From NCBI GenBank assembly GCA_030737835.1, contig JAUJYN010000043.1, positions 124,001-188,000 of the forward strand: DNA of 64,000 nucleotides, in the 5' to 3' direction. Shown piece by piece: positions 25,301 through 36,162 of the stretch (within the stretch, counting starts at the first letter, position 1; every line of letters begins with the position of its first letter). The translations under genes were made by a program, and so were the position numbers. The notes under the pieces are model-generated. The model saw nothing but the letters and a program-made list of their open reading frames with translations. It did not search any database and was not told the DNA's origin. This stretch comes from Acorus gramineus. Lineage: Eukaryota > Streptophyta > Magnoliopsida > Acorales > Acoraceae.

Positions 25301-26537
25301 TTTTACTAATTGCTACCTTTAGATGAGATTTTATGTTAAAATTATAATCAAACTTTGGAGTTAACAATGTAGGAGAGCTGCAAGTTATGGTAGTGGTGAA
25401 TCCTGCTATCCACATTGAAAAGCTAATCCTCAGTTTTAAATGGCCTATTGGTTGAGATGCTAGATACTATTGGAGAATAAAATATGCAAAGAGTATGCTA
25501 CAAAATACTATTCTGCAAAACATACAACTGATATTCAAACATTTTTTTTGAGGAAAACTGATATTCAAACATACCAGATATTTAGAGGTAAAAGCAAGCT
25601 GACATGGCTGCCTTTTTTAGGTTGCTGAGTGGATGTCATTGTGGTTATGTCTAGAAATTCTGTATTCATATAGTGGGAATTTTATACTACATCCTGTAAT
25701 TAATGCTTCAAGGTCTTGAACTTGTACTTGAGATATAAGCTGCAATTTGCTATATATTTTGCTTTCCAGTCTTTATGCATGTTCTTCAACTCATCTGAAA
25801 TAAGTTTGAAATTACATTGTAGATTGCCATTGAGAATATAAATATTAGCGAAGAACTCCAAACCCTGATAGCTCCAGCAATACTACCTCGATCATTTTTA
25901 AGCTTGCAGGTAACAACGACAAAGAAACTCATTTCTCCTGCCTTTTTTTTTCTTGTACTCTTGGCTGTTTTATTAGAATATCATATCTGTATATAAGTCG
26001 TCAATGATTTTTCTGTCACAGATTTTGCAGTTCCTCAAGACATTCAAAGCTCAAACGCCTGTGAGAAGCTCAGAGAGGTACATACTGCATGTTATGTTCA
26101 TCTCATCAAATATAGTTATAGTTGGTCTTGACCCTAGAAAACAACCCATCCTCTGGAAAGAGAAGAAGAACGAAAAGATGAAAATAGAAACAGAAGTAGA
26201 ATCCCATAATATGATATTGTGATGAGTGCCTTATTTTTTTCGCGTACATTGATAATCTTATAAGCTGGTCAGGAACCTCAGAAGGGTTAGTTGGTACTTG
26301 GTATTGACCATCTAAAAATTCACTTTATCGTCTAGCTTTCTCAATCATAACTTGGTTCACAGGAAGTAGTAATTCTCGGAGTGGTTGGTTCTAACAGCAC
26401 GACTTAACTCTGCTTGCAGACGATCAGTTGGAGGTCTATATTATCTCTCATATTTAGATAGGGATATGCTTTTGGGTCGTGCTGTTGGGGGCAGAGGAGT
26501 GTTTATATTTACAAGAGCACAACCTTTGCGACGGTGA
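22399..26537 (+). CDS. PAP10: Plastid-lipid-associated protein, fibrillin family (PAP10/FBN8-like), 7 exons
   Basis: Exons: 22399-22638, 22714-22848, 22919-23014, 24068-24148, 25823-25909, 26022-26077 and 26420-26537, joining without interruption to 270 residues and stopping at TGA 26535-26537. Residues 1 to about 40 are rich in Ser, Thr, Pro and Arg with few acidic residues, typical of a chloroplast transit peptide. Residues of about 95-265 form the PAP/fibrillin domain: LDGTWRLNYTSASDVLVLLE, FECRDRTDGGIVRNVVRW, RSFLSLQ and a C-terminal SVGGLYYLSYLDRDMLLGR, the late signature of this lipocalin-like fold. Fibrillins bind lipids at plastoglobules and thylakoids. The overall pattern matches the PAP10 branch as I remember it; the branch is less certain than the family. 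All introns are phase 0 except the last (phase 2). Exon 1 is strongly GC-rich, later exons AT-rich. The gene looks intact. Confidence 0.9.
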
Positions 26538-27592
26538 AATGCGAAATAGACCATGCTTTGTGATGGTTTGTGGAGAGTGTTATGTAGTTACAAGAGGTAA
26601 TACAGAAACCACAAATGTACATTACAATTGAAACATGCTCTACAGAAAGAAAGAAAAAATGAACTGCCTATCTTGATGTATACGATCATTATTTCTAATG
26701 TGTAATCCATCAATTTGGAGTTCAGATGATCACATTTGGTTCTCTATAAAGTGTTGTACACTTGAATGGGTTATAGCTTGGTATTGCATTTTCTGCATGG
26801 GGGATTTCTATGTGTGTTCTGTCCACTGTATTTATACAACTTGGTTGTCAGATTGAATGTTGGGGTATGGATTTGCAATTCAATCTGCGGCTACAATTGT
26901 CCTCCATTCATCCAAGTAATTAAAAATAACTGACACACAAACAAGGAGTCCCATAATCAATGAGGACGATTCATTACACATTCACACTTGTAACAAGTTC
27001 AATTTTACGAGTTTTCATAAATTTGTACACGGTTTGAGTAAAAATTCATCCCTGGTTTTTTCATTGAAAATTATTTTCTTGTTACATTGAACTGTGTGTA
27101 ACAACGTTCTTGCCTGTGAGAGTTGTTCCATGGATTTTTTTTTGGATCACAACAATAATTTGATTTATCTTGTGTTTTAATTAGATTGACATCACTCTTA
27201 TTTGTGAAAATAAAGACCTTTTTTTAACTATGAAGAGAGATTTTACGAATCATGTCAAAAAAATAATGATCTCGTTTACTAAGAGAGATTTTACGGATGA
27301 TGAAAAAAAAGGAAAGATGATTTCGGATGTTACTAAGAGGCTCCAACCCTCCATTTTTAATACAATATTAATTAGAGTTATTTAAATAATTAAATAGCTA
27401 AATGGATAATTTTACAAAAAAATACAAAATGTTTTTGACTTAATTGAATAGGGATGCTAGTACACTTGGTCATTCATGCTGTTATTCACGCAACCCTCAT
27501 TGAGTATATGTTTTTTTATATGTATTCATTCAAAATGTAGAAAGATGTGGTCTCTAATTCATCGTGTATATTTTATATCAATAATGATTCTT
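26538..27592. other. 3' UTR and intergenic DNA after the fibrillin gene
   Basis: The first few hundred bases are probably 3' UTR. The rest is AT-rich, with a short repeated phrase AGAGAGATTTTACG near 27234 and 27284. I see no gene or transposon terminus before the inverted repeat starting near 27593. Confidence 0.45.
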
Positions 27593-28368
27593 AGGCCCCA
27601 ATTGGTAGACCCTATGCTAAGCCCCATGAGGTGGCAGTCTTAAAATACCTATATTACCGCCCCTCCTAACTAATCTCCCCGTTTTTTTCAATAACCGTCC
27701 AATTAATGCCGAGTTAGTTATGATTTGGATGAGAATCTTCGGTTTACGAAGATACTTCAATTGCATGATCAAAATAAAAAAAATAAAAAATCAAAGAGTT
27801 TTATAAAGATTGATATGCTGCAAAGAAACAAACATCAATTTTCATTTTTCATTCAGATTTGATAGTCGATTTTAATTTCAACGTTGAAAGAGAGGATTTC
27901 AACGTTTTTCTTTTTTTTTTGTGCGATTTAATGGTGGTGCAAACATCCAGGTTAGGCCTTTCGAACCCTAAAAAAATATCACGATTTACATTTATTTTAG
28001 ATCTAGATTCAATGGTGGAAGTGAAAACAAACATTGAAATCAATTTTTTTTCAGTTGGATCTGTGGAGGTTATTAGAATTGCACGGTTCATTTTTTTTTT
28101 TTTTTTGTTCGCGATCGATTGTGGTGAGACAATGGTGATCCAATCAGGTTAGATTTATTTCGATCTGAATAATTCATATTCGATCTGATTTTTTTATTAC
28201 TCATTCGATTCATCACGTACCTTTTTGTTTGTTTTTATTTCTCTATCAAAATAAATTTCAGATACATGTGTATCTTGATTTTATTTTCAAGCACAATTTG
28301 AAGTTTGACATTTTATTTCTCCATGGAATTGATTAATGTTTATGTGATTCATATTTAATTGCTAATTG

Positions 28369-28370
<2 letters not shown>

Positions 28371-28438
<68 letters not shown>
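28371..28438. repeat. (AT)34 dinucleotide microsatellite
   Basis: Sixty-eight bases of uninterrupted AT repeat lie inside unit A of the local duplication. The paired unit lacks it, so the array expanded after the duplication or shrank in unit B. Confidence 0.95.
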
Positions 28439-28441
<3 letters not shown>

Positions 28442-28524
28442 GGCTTGAAGGACTTTTTTTTAAGTATATGTACTGCTAATTAACATGTTTGGTAATTCAA
28501 AATCCACATGGTTTTTGTTTGGTT

Positions 28525-28548
28525 TTAAGATACAGCACTGTATCTTAA
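28525..28548. repeat. Near-perfect palindrome, 11-bp arms with CA centre
   Basis: TTAAGATACAG and CTGTATCTTAA are exact inverted arms around CA; in this copy the arms extend to 13 bp. The same palindrome recurs at 28724-28747. Its half site AGATACA also occurs throughout the adjacent 107-bp minisatellite. Confidence 0.85.
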
Positions 28549-28723
28549 AATGAATTTTTGACATTTTTTTTCTATGGAATTGATTAATGTGTACTTGATT
28601 AATATTTAATTGCTAATTGTCATATACGTAGATACATGTAAAGGTTTGAAGGACTTTATTTGAAAATATGTACTGCTAAATAACATGTCCGGTAATTCAA
28701 AATCCATATGGTTTGTATTGGTT

Positions 28724-28747
28724 TTAAGATACAGCACTGTATCTTAA
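28724..28747. repeat. Second copy of the TAAGATACAG palindrome
   Basis: The arms and CA centre are the same as at 28525-28548, carried by unit B of the local tandem duplication. Retention of both arms in both copies is notable given the drift around them. Confidence 0.85.
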
Positions 28748-28790
28748 TTTTAAGTTTATAACATGTGACTACTTTTCTATTTTTCAACAG

Positions 28791-28996
28791 GCAGTGAGGA
28801 GGATTATATGGATGACACATTTGAAGAATCAAATTATTTGGAAGACATCCACGATTCATGTGAAATGAAAATCAGTTTACCAAAGGAAGTGATTGATTTG
28901 GCTGATCAGCAAAATGTGGACGATACACTACCGAATGTCAAATTTGTGATTTCCCAAATCAAGATACACTACCGAATTTCAGATACACAGTATTAA
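28791..28996 (+). pseudogene. Unidentified exon-like fragment inside the transposon (possibly captured)
   Basis: After a good acceptor (..CTATTTTTCAACAG at 28790) a frame runs SEEDYMDDTFEESNYLEDIH and on through ISLPKEVIDLAD to a stop at 28994-28996. The first 45 codons or so are acidic and protein-like. The last part already reads into sequence of the minisatellite type, so the true C-terminus has been replaced. I do not recognise the family. A captured host exon or the remains of an element protein are both possible. Confidence 0.35.
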
Positions 28997-29192
28997 CGAA
29001 AGAAATTCAGATGCACGGAAGGGAAATTTTTTTTAAGATACATAAATCTTAATGTGTGATAATAAAACATTGCACATTACCATGATTTTCAGATACAAGT
29101 ATCTGATATTACAGGCTAATTGCATCATTAGATGCAGAATATGAATGGTGTGCACAGGAAAACATAAAACATTTGTAGAATGTCAAATTTAT

Positions 29193-30075
29193 GATTTCCC
29201 AAATCAAGATACAATGGTGAATTTCAAATACACAGTATTAACAGATGAAATTCAGATGCACGGAAGGGAAAATTTGACAACTGAGACAGTTTCTTGATTG
29301 GATTCCCAAATCAAGATACACTGGTGAATTTCAGATACACAGTATTAACGAATGAAATTCAGATGCACGAAAGGAAAAATATGACAATTGAGATAGTTTC
29401 TTGATTGGATTCCCAAATCAAGATACACTGGTGAATTTCAGATACACAGTATTAACGGATGAAATTCAGATGCACGGAAGGAAAAATTTGATAACTGAAA
29501 CAGTTTTTTTATTGGATTCCTAAATCAAGATACACTGGTGAATTTCAGATACACAATATTAATGGATGAAATTCAGATGCATGGAAGGGAAAATTTGACA
29601 ACTGAGACAGTTTCTTGATTGGATTCCCAAATCAAGATACACTAGTGAATTTCAAATACACAGTATTAACAGATGAAATTCAGATGCACGGAAGGAAAAA
29701 TTTGACAACTGAGACAGTTTCTTGATTGGATTCCCAAATCAAGATACACTAGTGAATCTCAGATACACAGTATTAACGGATGAAATTCAGATGCATGGAA
29801 TGGATAATTTGACAACTGAGATAGTTTCTTGATTGGATTCCCAAATCAAGATACACTAGTGAATTTCAGATACACAGTATTAACGGATGAAATTCAAATG
29901 CACGGAAGGAAAAATTTGACAACTGAGACAGTTTCTTGATTGGATTCCACATTTGCAAGAAGTGCAAAAAATTAATCTAATGTGTATTTTTATATCGCAC
30001 AAAAAAAAAAAAAAAACAAAAAACAAGAAATGATGCACGGAAGGGAAAATTTGACAACTGAGACAGTTTCTTAAT
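29193..30075. repeat. Minisatellite of 107-bp units
   Basis: Units starting GATTCCCAAATCAAGATACA begin at about 29193 (GATTTCCC variant), 29301, 29408, 29515, 29622, 29729 and 29836, with a final partial unit at 29943; spacing is 107 bases (108 for the first step). Each unit has TTTCAGATACACAGTATTAA, then CAGATGCA, then ACAGTTTCTTGATTGG. Units differ by a few substitutions. The array ends in a separate duplicated segment (29941 and 30077) followed by poly(A) tracts. Confidence 0.9.
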
Positions 30076-30779
30076 TGGATTCCACATTTGCAAGAAGTGC
30101 AAAAAATTAATCTAATGTGTATGTTTATGTCGCACAAAAAAAAAAAAAAAAAAAAAAAAAACCGAATAGGTATGGACGATTTGCAAGAAATGTAACCTTT
30201 GTTTTTCGCCACTGTCGACTATATTTTTTTGGAGAAGAAGATCAGATCGACTATATTTCATTCGTATGGTTTTGCCCAAATTGGAACCCTAACATTTAAT
30301 TTTTTTGACATATGTTAATTCGGGAAGATGAATTAATGGTGCCCCCATTTGTGGGATTCGGTTACGATTTTAATGGAGAGGAATTAATGGAGGTTATTTT
30401 TTAAAATTATAAGAATGGTAGTTTTGTCATTGACATTTTGATGGTTTGAAAAAGTCAAATAGGAAACCAATAGGAGAGTGCCACCTATTGGGGCTCACAA
30501 ATGGGGCTTAATTTCTGGGGCCCAGGTAGCAGTACTGATTTTATATATACTTCATGGGACGGGTATGTACCTTTAAAAAAATTAAAATGTATTGGGATAT
30601 TAAAACGTATGGAATTATAAAAGTGATTGTAATATTATCTCCCACTCAATTAGATCATGACAAGTGTTAAACCTAGTAATCGTCTCTTAAATTGTTATAT
30701 ATAAATAAAAAATTATCTGATTTTTGAAAATATAGAGTGCGGCGGATATACATATAATACCGCTACATGTTTTCATAAA

Positions 30780-31225
30780 GGGATTTTTATTTTTAAATCC
30801 ATGTAAACAGAATCGATCCCTCCATTCTTCATATTTCTTTCCAAGTCCCCATTTTCAACCGTCTATTTGGTTTTTAGTCCCTCCGTCAATTGTCTGTCCA
30901 TACACCGTTAATTTATGAAATGTGATTTATTTTTAAATTCCTGTAAACTATGTTATTTAGTGATTAATCCCTCATTTCTTTATATTTTACAGGGATTGAT
31001 TACTAAATAACATAGTTTATAGGGGTTTAACATTAAATAACATAGTTTACAGGGACTTAAAAATAAAATCACATTTCACAAATTAATGGTGTATGGACGG
31101 ACGTTTGACGGAGGAACTAAAAATCAAATAGGCGGTTGAATATGAGGACTTAAAAAGAAATATGAAGAAGTGAGGAACCGATTCCTAAATAGGCATGTTT
31201 ACAGGTACTTAAAACTAAAAATCCC
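30780..31225. mobile_element. Foldback (long-inverted-repeat) Mutator-like miniature element
   Basis: The two halves are inverted copies for about 190-200 bases each (GGGATTTTTA..CCTGTAAAC..CTTCATATTTCTTT..CCATACACC..AACTATGTTATTTA). A perfect 9-bp duplication TTTCATAAA lies at 30771-30779 and 31226-31234. Structure and target size fit a Mutator-like foldback element. There is no coding capacity; a transcript would form a long hairpin. Confidence 0.85.
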
Positions 31226-31879
31226 TTTCATAAAATGCTTGAATATTACAAATATTAAAAAAGTGGGAAAAATGTATATAACCTCCTAAAAGTTCACGTA
31301 AATGCATATCGACCCCTCATTTTCCTGATAATCCATATAAGCCCCTCAAAGTTGTCATGGTTAGACAAATCCCCTTTCAGTTAATTTTCCATTCATTTTG
31401 AATGAATATTAGGGGAATATACTATTAGTTAACGGCTGTTAGTAATTATATGTGCATATAACCCCCTCACTTTCAACAAAAAAGCAAATTGACCTGTAAA
31501 TTACCAGAATGCCCCTGTCCACAAGAATTGGCTAAACTCAGTAATTATATGTGCATATAGCCCCCTCACGTTTAACAAAAATGCAAATCAACCCCTGTCA
31601 CTGTTCTTCTTCTTCATTCCAATGGGGGACCATTGGGGACCGTTGGGGAGGATTGATGCTTCAAAAACCCCCTTTAAAAACCACCAAATGGTTGAGTATT
31701 GTTGTCCACCAATTGCTTCTTCTTTGTTTTTCATCCCCCTTCATACCGATTTTTGTTCTTCTTTATACAACCTCTTTGTGTTGTTTTAATCCACTACTGG
31801 AAATCCGAACTGAAGGATTTGGTGCTCCAATTTTCATAATCCATCACTACCCTCGTCATTTTGAAACATCTAAGCTATC

Positions 31880-32396
31880 ATGTCAGAAAGTGTAAGTATT
31901 TTTTTTTAGTCTATGAAGTATTTGATGAAATGTGTAAAGGAGTAACTTTTGCTAAATTTTCTTAATAGGTGAGTAGCCTATGTACCTCAAATGCGAAGTC
32001 ACTTCCCGCGTACATTTGGCCACGTGAATGTTGATGTAAGAAAGGGGAATGTCCGATTTTTACATCTTGTCAAGAACATAGCAAAGGTCGGATATTCTAT
32101 TGTTGTCCTTTCAATAGGGTAAGTCAATCTAATCCTATAAATTTTATGTGTTTGATTGTTAATGCTTGAAAATTAATGAACAATGTTTTTCCAATGTAAG
32201 CTCCTTAAGATTGCCGTTTTTTTGAATGGATCGATGATGTAGATGACCCTATTGTTGAGCTTAAGTTTCAACTATTGAATCTCGAAGAGTCCATCAAAAA
32301 GAGTTCCAAGATGATTAGGAATAGGTTGACAATGATGATCTGGTGTTTGATAGGTCTTATGTGGTTTGAATGTATAAAAGTTAATTTCAAGTGATG
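31880..32396 (+). pseudogene. Broken GRF-type zinc-finger gene inside the Mutator-like element
   Basis: A first exon of four codons (31880-31891) ends in a GTAAGT donor. The second (from 31969) begins VSSLCTSNAKSLPAYIWPRE, then Cys, an in-frame TGA at 32032-32034, CKKGEC and GRIFYCCPFNR, ending at a GTAAGT donor near 32119. After an intron, DCRFFEWIDDVDD and a helical tail follow to a stop near 32396. CxC..GRxFYxCP..CxFFxW is the GRF zinc finger, a nucleic-acid-binding module common in small plant proteins and in transposon-associated genes. The TGA probably arose from CGA, and the last exon does not join in frame with a clean acceptor, so this copy is inactive. Confidence 0.55.
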
Positions 32397-32559
32397 AATG
32401 TATGATATGCACTTTTGTTCCTTCTGTTGTTGAATGTTGAATTCCCAATGTATCACCATTGTTGTTTTTGATATAATGTAATAGTTGTTAAATTTGCATT
32501 CCAATTGCAATGTTATTTGAATGTTTGCAATGTTAATTAAATTTCAATTGCAAGGACTT

Positions 32560-33145
32560 AGACTAAATTGGACTACAATAAAGCATGGATTAAACTGGAC
32601 TGGACTGGCAGTGAAATGGACTGGACTTGAATATTTTCTGGACTGGTGTTGAACTCATATGGGCTGGGACTAGCACTGAAATGAACGAGGACCTAGACTA
32701 GGACTGAACTGGATTATGACATACACTGGACTGGACTGCGGTTGGGATTAAGCTGAACTGGTTTGGACTTGACAAGGACCTAGACTAAACTGAACTGGAT
32801 TGGACTCGACTGGATTAGGACTTACACTGGACTAGACTGGAGCTTGGAATCAAACTGCACTAGACTGGACTTGGGTGGACCTAGACTAAACTGGACTGGA
32901 TTAGAGCTTGGATATTAAACTGGATTGGACTGGATTAAGGCCTTGACTAGGACTAGGACTAGGATTGGAATGGATTAGGACATACACTGGACTGGATTGG
33001 AGCTTGGAATCAAACTGCATTACACTAGACTTGGGTGGACCTAGACTAAACTAGATTGGACCAAAGATTGAATTAAACTGGGCTATACTGACAGTAAAAT
33101 AATGAATTGGAATGGCCTGGAGTGCACTGGACTGGGACTCAAACA
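32560..33145. repeat. Degenerate GGACT/GGATT minisatellite tract
   Basis: About 590 bases are dominated by the pentamer GGACT and variants (CTGGACTGGACT, GGACTAGGACT, GACCTAGACTAAACTG). Longer phrases such as CATACACTGGACTGGA recur, showing higher-order amplification. The tract lies between the GRF fragment and the solo LTR. Confidence 0.7.
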
Positions 33146-33543
33146 CCAAACAAACAAAATATTCTTCTCAAATTAAAATAACTACAATTCATTAAAGTAC
33201 CTATTATAACAAAACCACTTCAACAAGTAACAACCTTCCAAACTTCTCACATTCAAACCAAACCATTACAGTCAGACATAACAAAATCTTCAGATCCCAA
33301 GAGAGATTACCTGTGAGAGAGTGGTCGATTTGAACACTAAAATGCTTTGAAAATGAAGAATGCTTGAGGAGCTTCGTGTAGATATGTTCGAGAGAACCCG
33401 ATTCACGTGATTTCTAGAGGACTCCAATCAAAAGAGGACGGTCGACTATTAGGGATTTACAAACCCTAGATTGTGTTGTGTTTTGTGAGAGAGATGAGGA
33501 GGGGTAGTCTAGTAATTTGAACACCTAGAGTTATCTTAACTAC

Positions 33544-36020
33544 TGTAACGTCTCTGTATTTTTAGCTTTATATATTTATTTTAAATATATAATGAAAATT
33601 TTAATTGAAATTTAATTATTTCATTTTTTTTGTTTTGGTGGAAGGTGCGAATGGGTCCAATTTGATTTATAATTTTAATAATTATAAATTGATGTTGAAA
33701 TATTTATTTTATATTTTTCTGGAGATCTTTATAGTCTCAAGATATTTTGGTTGAAATTTGGTGAAATTCGGAGTTTAGGAAATTAGGTTTTTAGGATTTT
33801 GTGTTAAGTTATTGGGCCCAGGGATCTAGTTGCAAATCCAGAATATCTTTTAATAGGCTTCAGGGATCCGTTTGTAAATCGGATAGGGATCTGTCTGTAA
33901 ATCGGATAAGGACCTACTTGTAAACCCGTAATACTTGAGGGGTCGTTTTGTAATTTGGTAAAAACCCCTTTTATATAACAAGTTTTGGGTTAGGGTTTGC
34001 ATCAGAATTCTCATGAGGCATGAAGGGTGTGGATGACCTAGCTCTACCCGTCAAACACTACAAGGTGATAAATCTTTCTTTATTGATTTTTATTGTTTAG
34101 TGTTTCAATTTAGTTTGGTTAGGAGATGATTGTGTCAATCTATTATTTGGGAAAGAATGTTGATGGATTAGGGTTAGGGTTTGATTGATTTTAAATAGAT
34201 GATGTTTTTATTAGATTTCAATGGATCTTGAAGGATTTCTTAAGATCAAACTAGATTTATTGGTTTTGGGATTTAAGGGTTATTTTCGGGTGGATTGAAT
34301 ACCTGATCATTAAATCGTGTTTTTGACTATGATAGAGTCGTTTCTGGGAAAATTGTATTTCACAAACAGAAATAGGTTTCGAAAAGATCTTTCCAACGAA
34401 TCATGAATCGTCCAATTCAGAGTTACGGGTAGAAAGTTATGATTTTTCAAAGATTTCTGTGCAGTTTCCTAGAATTTAAATATTTTGCTTTATGACCAAG
34501 TTTGATGAATTTTTGAGATTTAAGGGATCCCAAATGGATGTTTAATGAGTATAATTTGATTTGTGGGTTTTGATGATTTTATTGATCTTGGTGACTCAAA
34601 TTGGATCTTAAATTAATTAATTTGGTTTAGTGGGATCAATGAATATTAATTGAATATTATTGTTATTTGGATGTAAATTGATTGGATTGAGTTATTTGGA
34701 TCATTGGAATTATAGTTGAGCCTTATCGGATTTGTGTAAATATTTATTCGATGATTGATCGATTATGTGGGCCTTATGAAATAAATGGATATTGATTATC
34801 GGATCGTTGTGAGATATGAATACTTTAATATTTATTTGGAATTGGGATTTTTGTTAGGCCTTTAAGGTGAGTTGCGGATTGTAGGTCTATTTGGTACGGG
34901 CTCTTGGGATTATTGGGCTGAGTGTTGTTGTAAGTTGTTTGTCAGTTGTTTGTCATGATTGAATGATTTTCTTATTTATTGATTGCATAATTGTTATGCT
35001 AGGTTATCCACGTGCGAGTGTGTATCGTTCATGCACGTGCATCGGTTTGTATTGCGTGGACTAGAGGTGAGTGGACTTGAGTCTCATATGTAGATTTCAA
35101 AGAATATATTATGTATTCATGCTAGGACCAACTTATTTTATGGAATATGACTACTAGTTTTGATATAAAAATATGAGCATGCTTTTGGTGATATATGTAT
35201 CATTATGGTTTGTATTTTGATATCGTACATGCTCTGTCTTTTTATGGTTTGAAGATGTGATAAATTAGCAAATGCATGCATTCCATCTAGGTGGCTCAGT
35301 CTTTGTGGCCAACGTCTAGGTGGGCGTACGTCTACATGGCCAGGTCCGAGAACGTAGGACCCAAGTCTTTGTGACTATGTCGACATGGCCATGCCTGTGA
35401 AAGGCCACGCGAGCTAGGTGCTACGAAGATGGACATCCGTGTTCGTGGTGTTGCATGCATCACGTTGGATAGGATTTGTGTGCGTGTGTATATATATTAT
35501 TGCATGTCTTGGTGGCCTTGTTGTATACTTATTTTCTTGATATATTACGTGTCTGTGTAGACATATTACGATATTGATATTTTGAATATAAATGTACTAA
35601 CGGGATGATGATGGTCCATTCACTGAGCGTGTTGTAGCTCACCCCTCTCTTCCCAACCTTTCAGATTAGCTGTTGATGGTTGTCGATCTCGTTAAGGCGT
35701 TGGAGGTTGAAGCTCGTATTTTATTTCCGGAGCACTAGACTTGTGTAAAAGGTGTTGGTCATTTCTTTGGCATGTAGAGGACCCATATGTATGATAGTGT
35801 GGATATATCTAAATTAAGTTTGTTTTTTATGTATATTGAATTTACGTTGGATTTTAGCATTGACGATATACGTATAATTATGGTGATGTATTCGTATGTT
35901 CAATGGATGAAAAAATAAATAAATATATATATATATATAGAACTCTGAGATTCGAGGAATTTAGTTAACGCACCCGGATTTCACGCTTCAAAATGGGGCC
36001 GTGGATTTGGGGGCGTTACA
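33544..36020 (+). mobile_element. Solo LTR of a Ty3/Gypsy-type retrotransposon (2,477 bp)
   Basis: The sequence starts TGTAACGTCTC and ends GGGGGCGTTACA, an inverted TG..CA terminus, and is flanked by ACTAC (33539-33543) and ACCAC (36021-36025). No coding region is present. Inside are a donor AAG/GTGATA at 34075, an acceptor at 35001-35002, a 64-bp mini-exon ending TAGAG/GTGAGT at 35067, and CACTGAGCGTGTTGTAGCTCACCCCT about 40 bases before a CTTTCAG acceptor at 35663. The same layout is found in the unrelated-looking LTRs after 38775. It inserted into the Mutator-like element. Confidence 0.75.
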
Positions 36021-36162
36021 ACCACACTCTGGCTTGCACATGTTAACAGTAGGCGTGTATTTATATTAAATCGATAAAATGAGAGGGTTATATGGATTAT
36101 CAGGAAAATGAGGGGTCGATTTGCATTTACGCGAACTTTCAGTGGATTATATACATTTTTCT

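Larger units (their letters stand above)
28304..28760. repeat. Tandem duplication of about 200-250 bp
   Basis: Unit A (28304-28556) and unit B (28557 to about 28760) both run from TTTGACATTTT through ATGGAATTGATTAATG, GAAGG.TTGAAGGACTTT and AATTCAAAATCCA to the same hairpin sequence. Unit A is longer because it contains the AT microsatellite where unit B has only ATATACGTAG. Confidence 0.75.
27593..30531. mobile_element. Terminal-inverted-repeat element (Mutator-like) with internal tandem repeats
   Basis: The left end (GGCCCCAATTGG..AAGCCCCAT..AGGTGGCA) and the reverse complement of the right end (GGGCCCCAG..AAGCCCCAT..AGGTGGCA) share blocks over about 130 bases, including AATAACC..AATTAAT further in. 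The long inverted ends fit Mutator-like elements, although no clean 9-bp duplication could be fixed. The interior has no transposase; it carries a spliced-looking exon fragment, a duplicated segment with an AT microsatellite, and a 107-bp minisatellite. It is probably non-autonomous. Confidence 0.5.
31265..36162. mobile_element. Mutator-like element carrying a gene fragment and a nested solo LTR
   Basis: The left end GGGAAAAATGTATATAA..GACCCCTCATTTTCCTGAT and the right end are inverted copies for about 90 bases. Flanks TAAAAAAGT (31256-31264) and TTAAAAAGT (36163-36171) match at 8 of 9. Sub-terminal phrases GTGCATATA.CCCCCTCAC are repeated near 31450 and 31550. Without the 2,477-bp nested LTR the element is about 2.4 kb. 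It has no transposase but contains a GRF zinc-finger reading frame and a GGACT-rich tract. The layout is that of a gene-carrying, non-autonomous Mutator-like element. Confidence 0.7.

Noticed and set aside
27849..28152. Overlapping frames on both strands near 28000
   Set aside because: AT-rich DNA inside a transposon, no family signature; the + frame may at most hold an untranslated leader of the element.
29193..30075. Regular repeats resembling a CRISPR array
   Set aside because: Units of 107 bp are contiguous without unique spacers, and the genome is a plant nuclear genome; it is a minisatellite.
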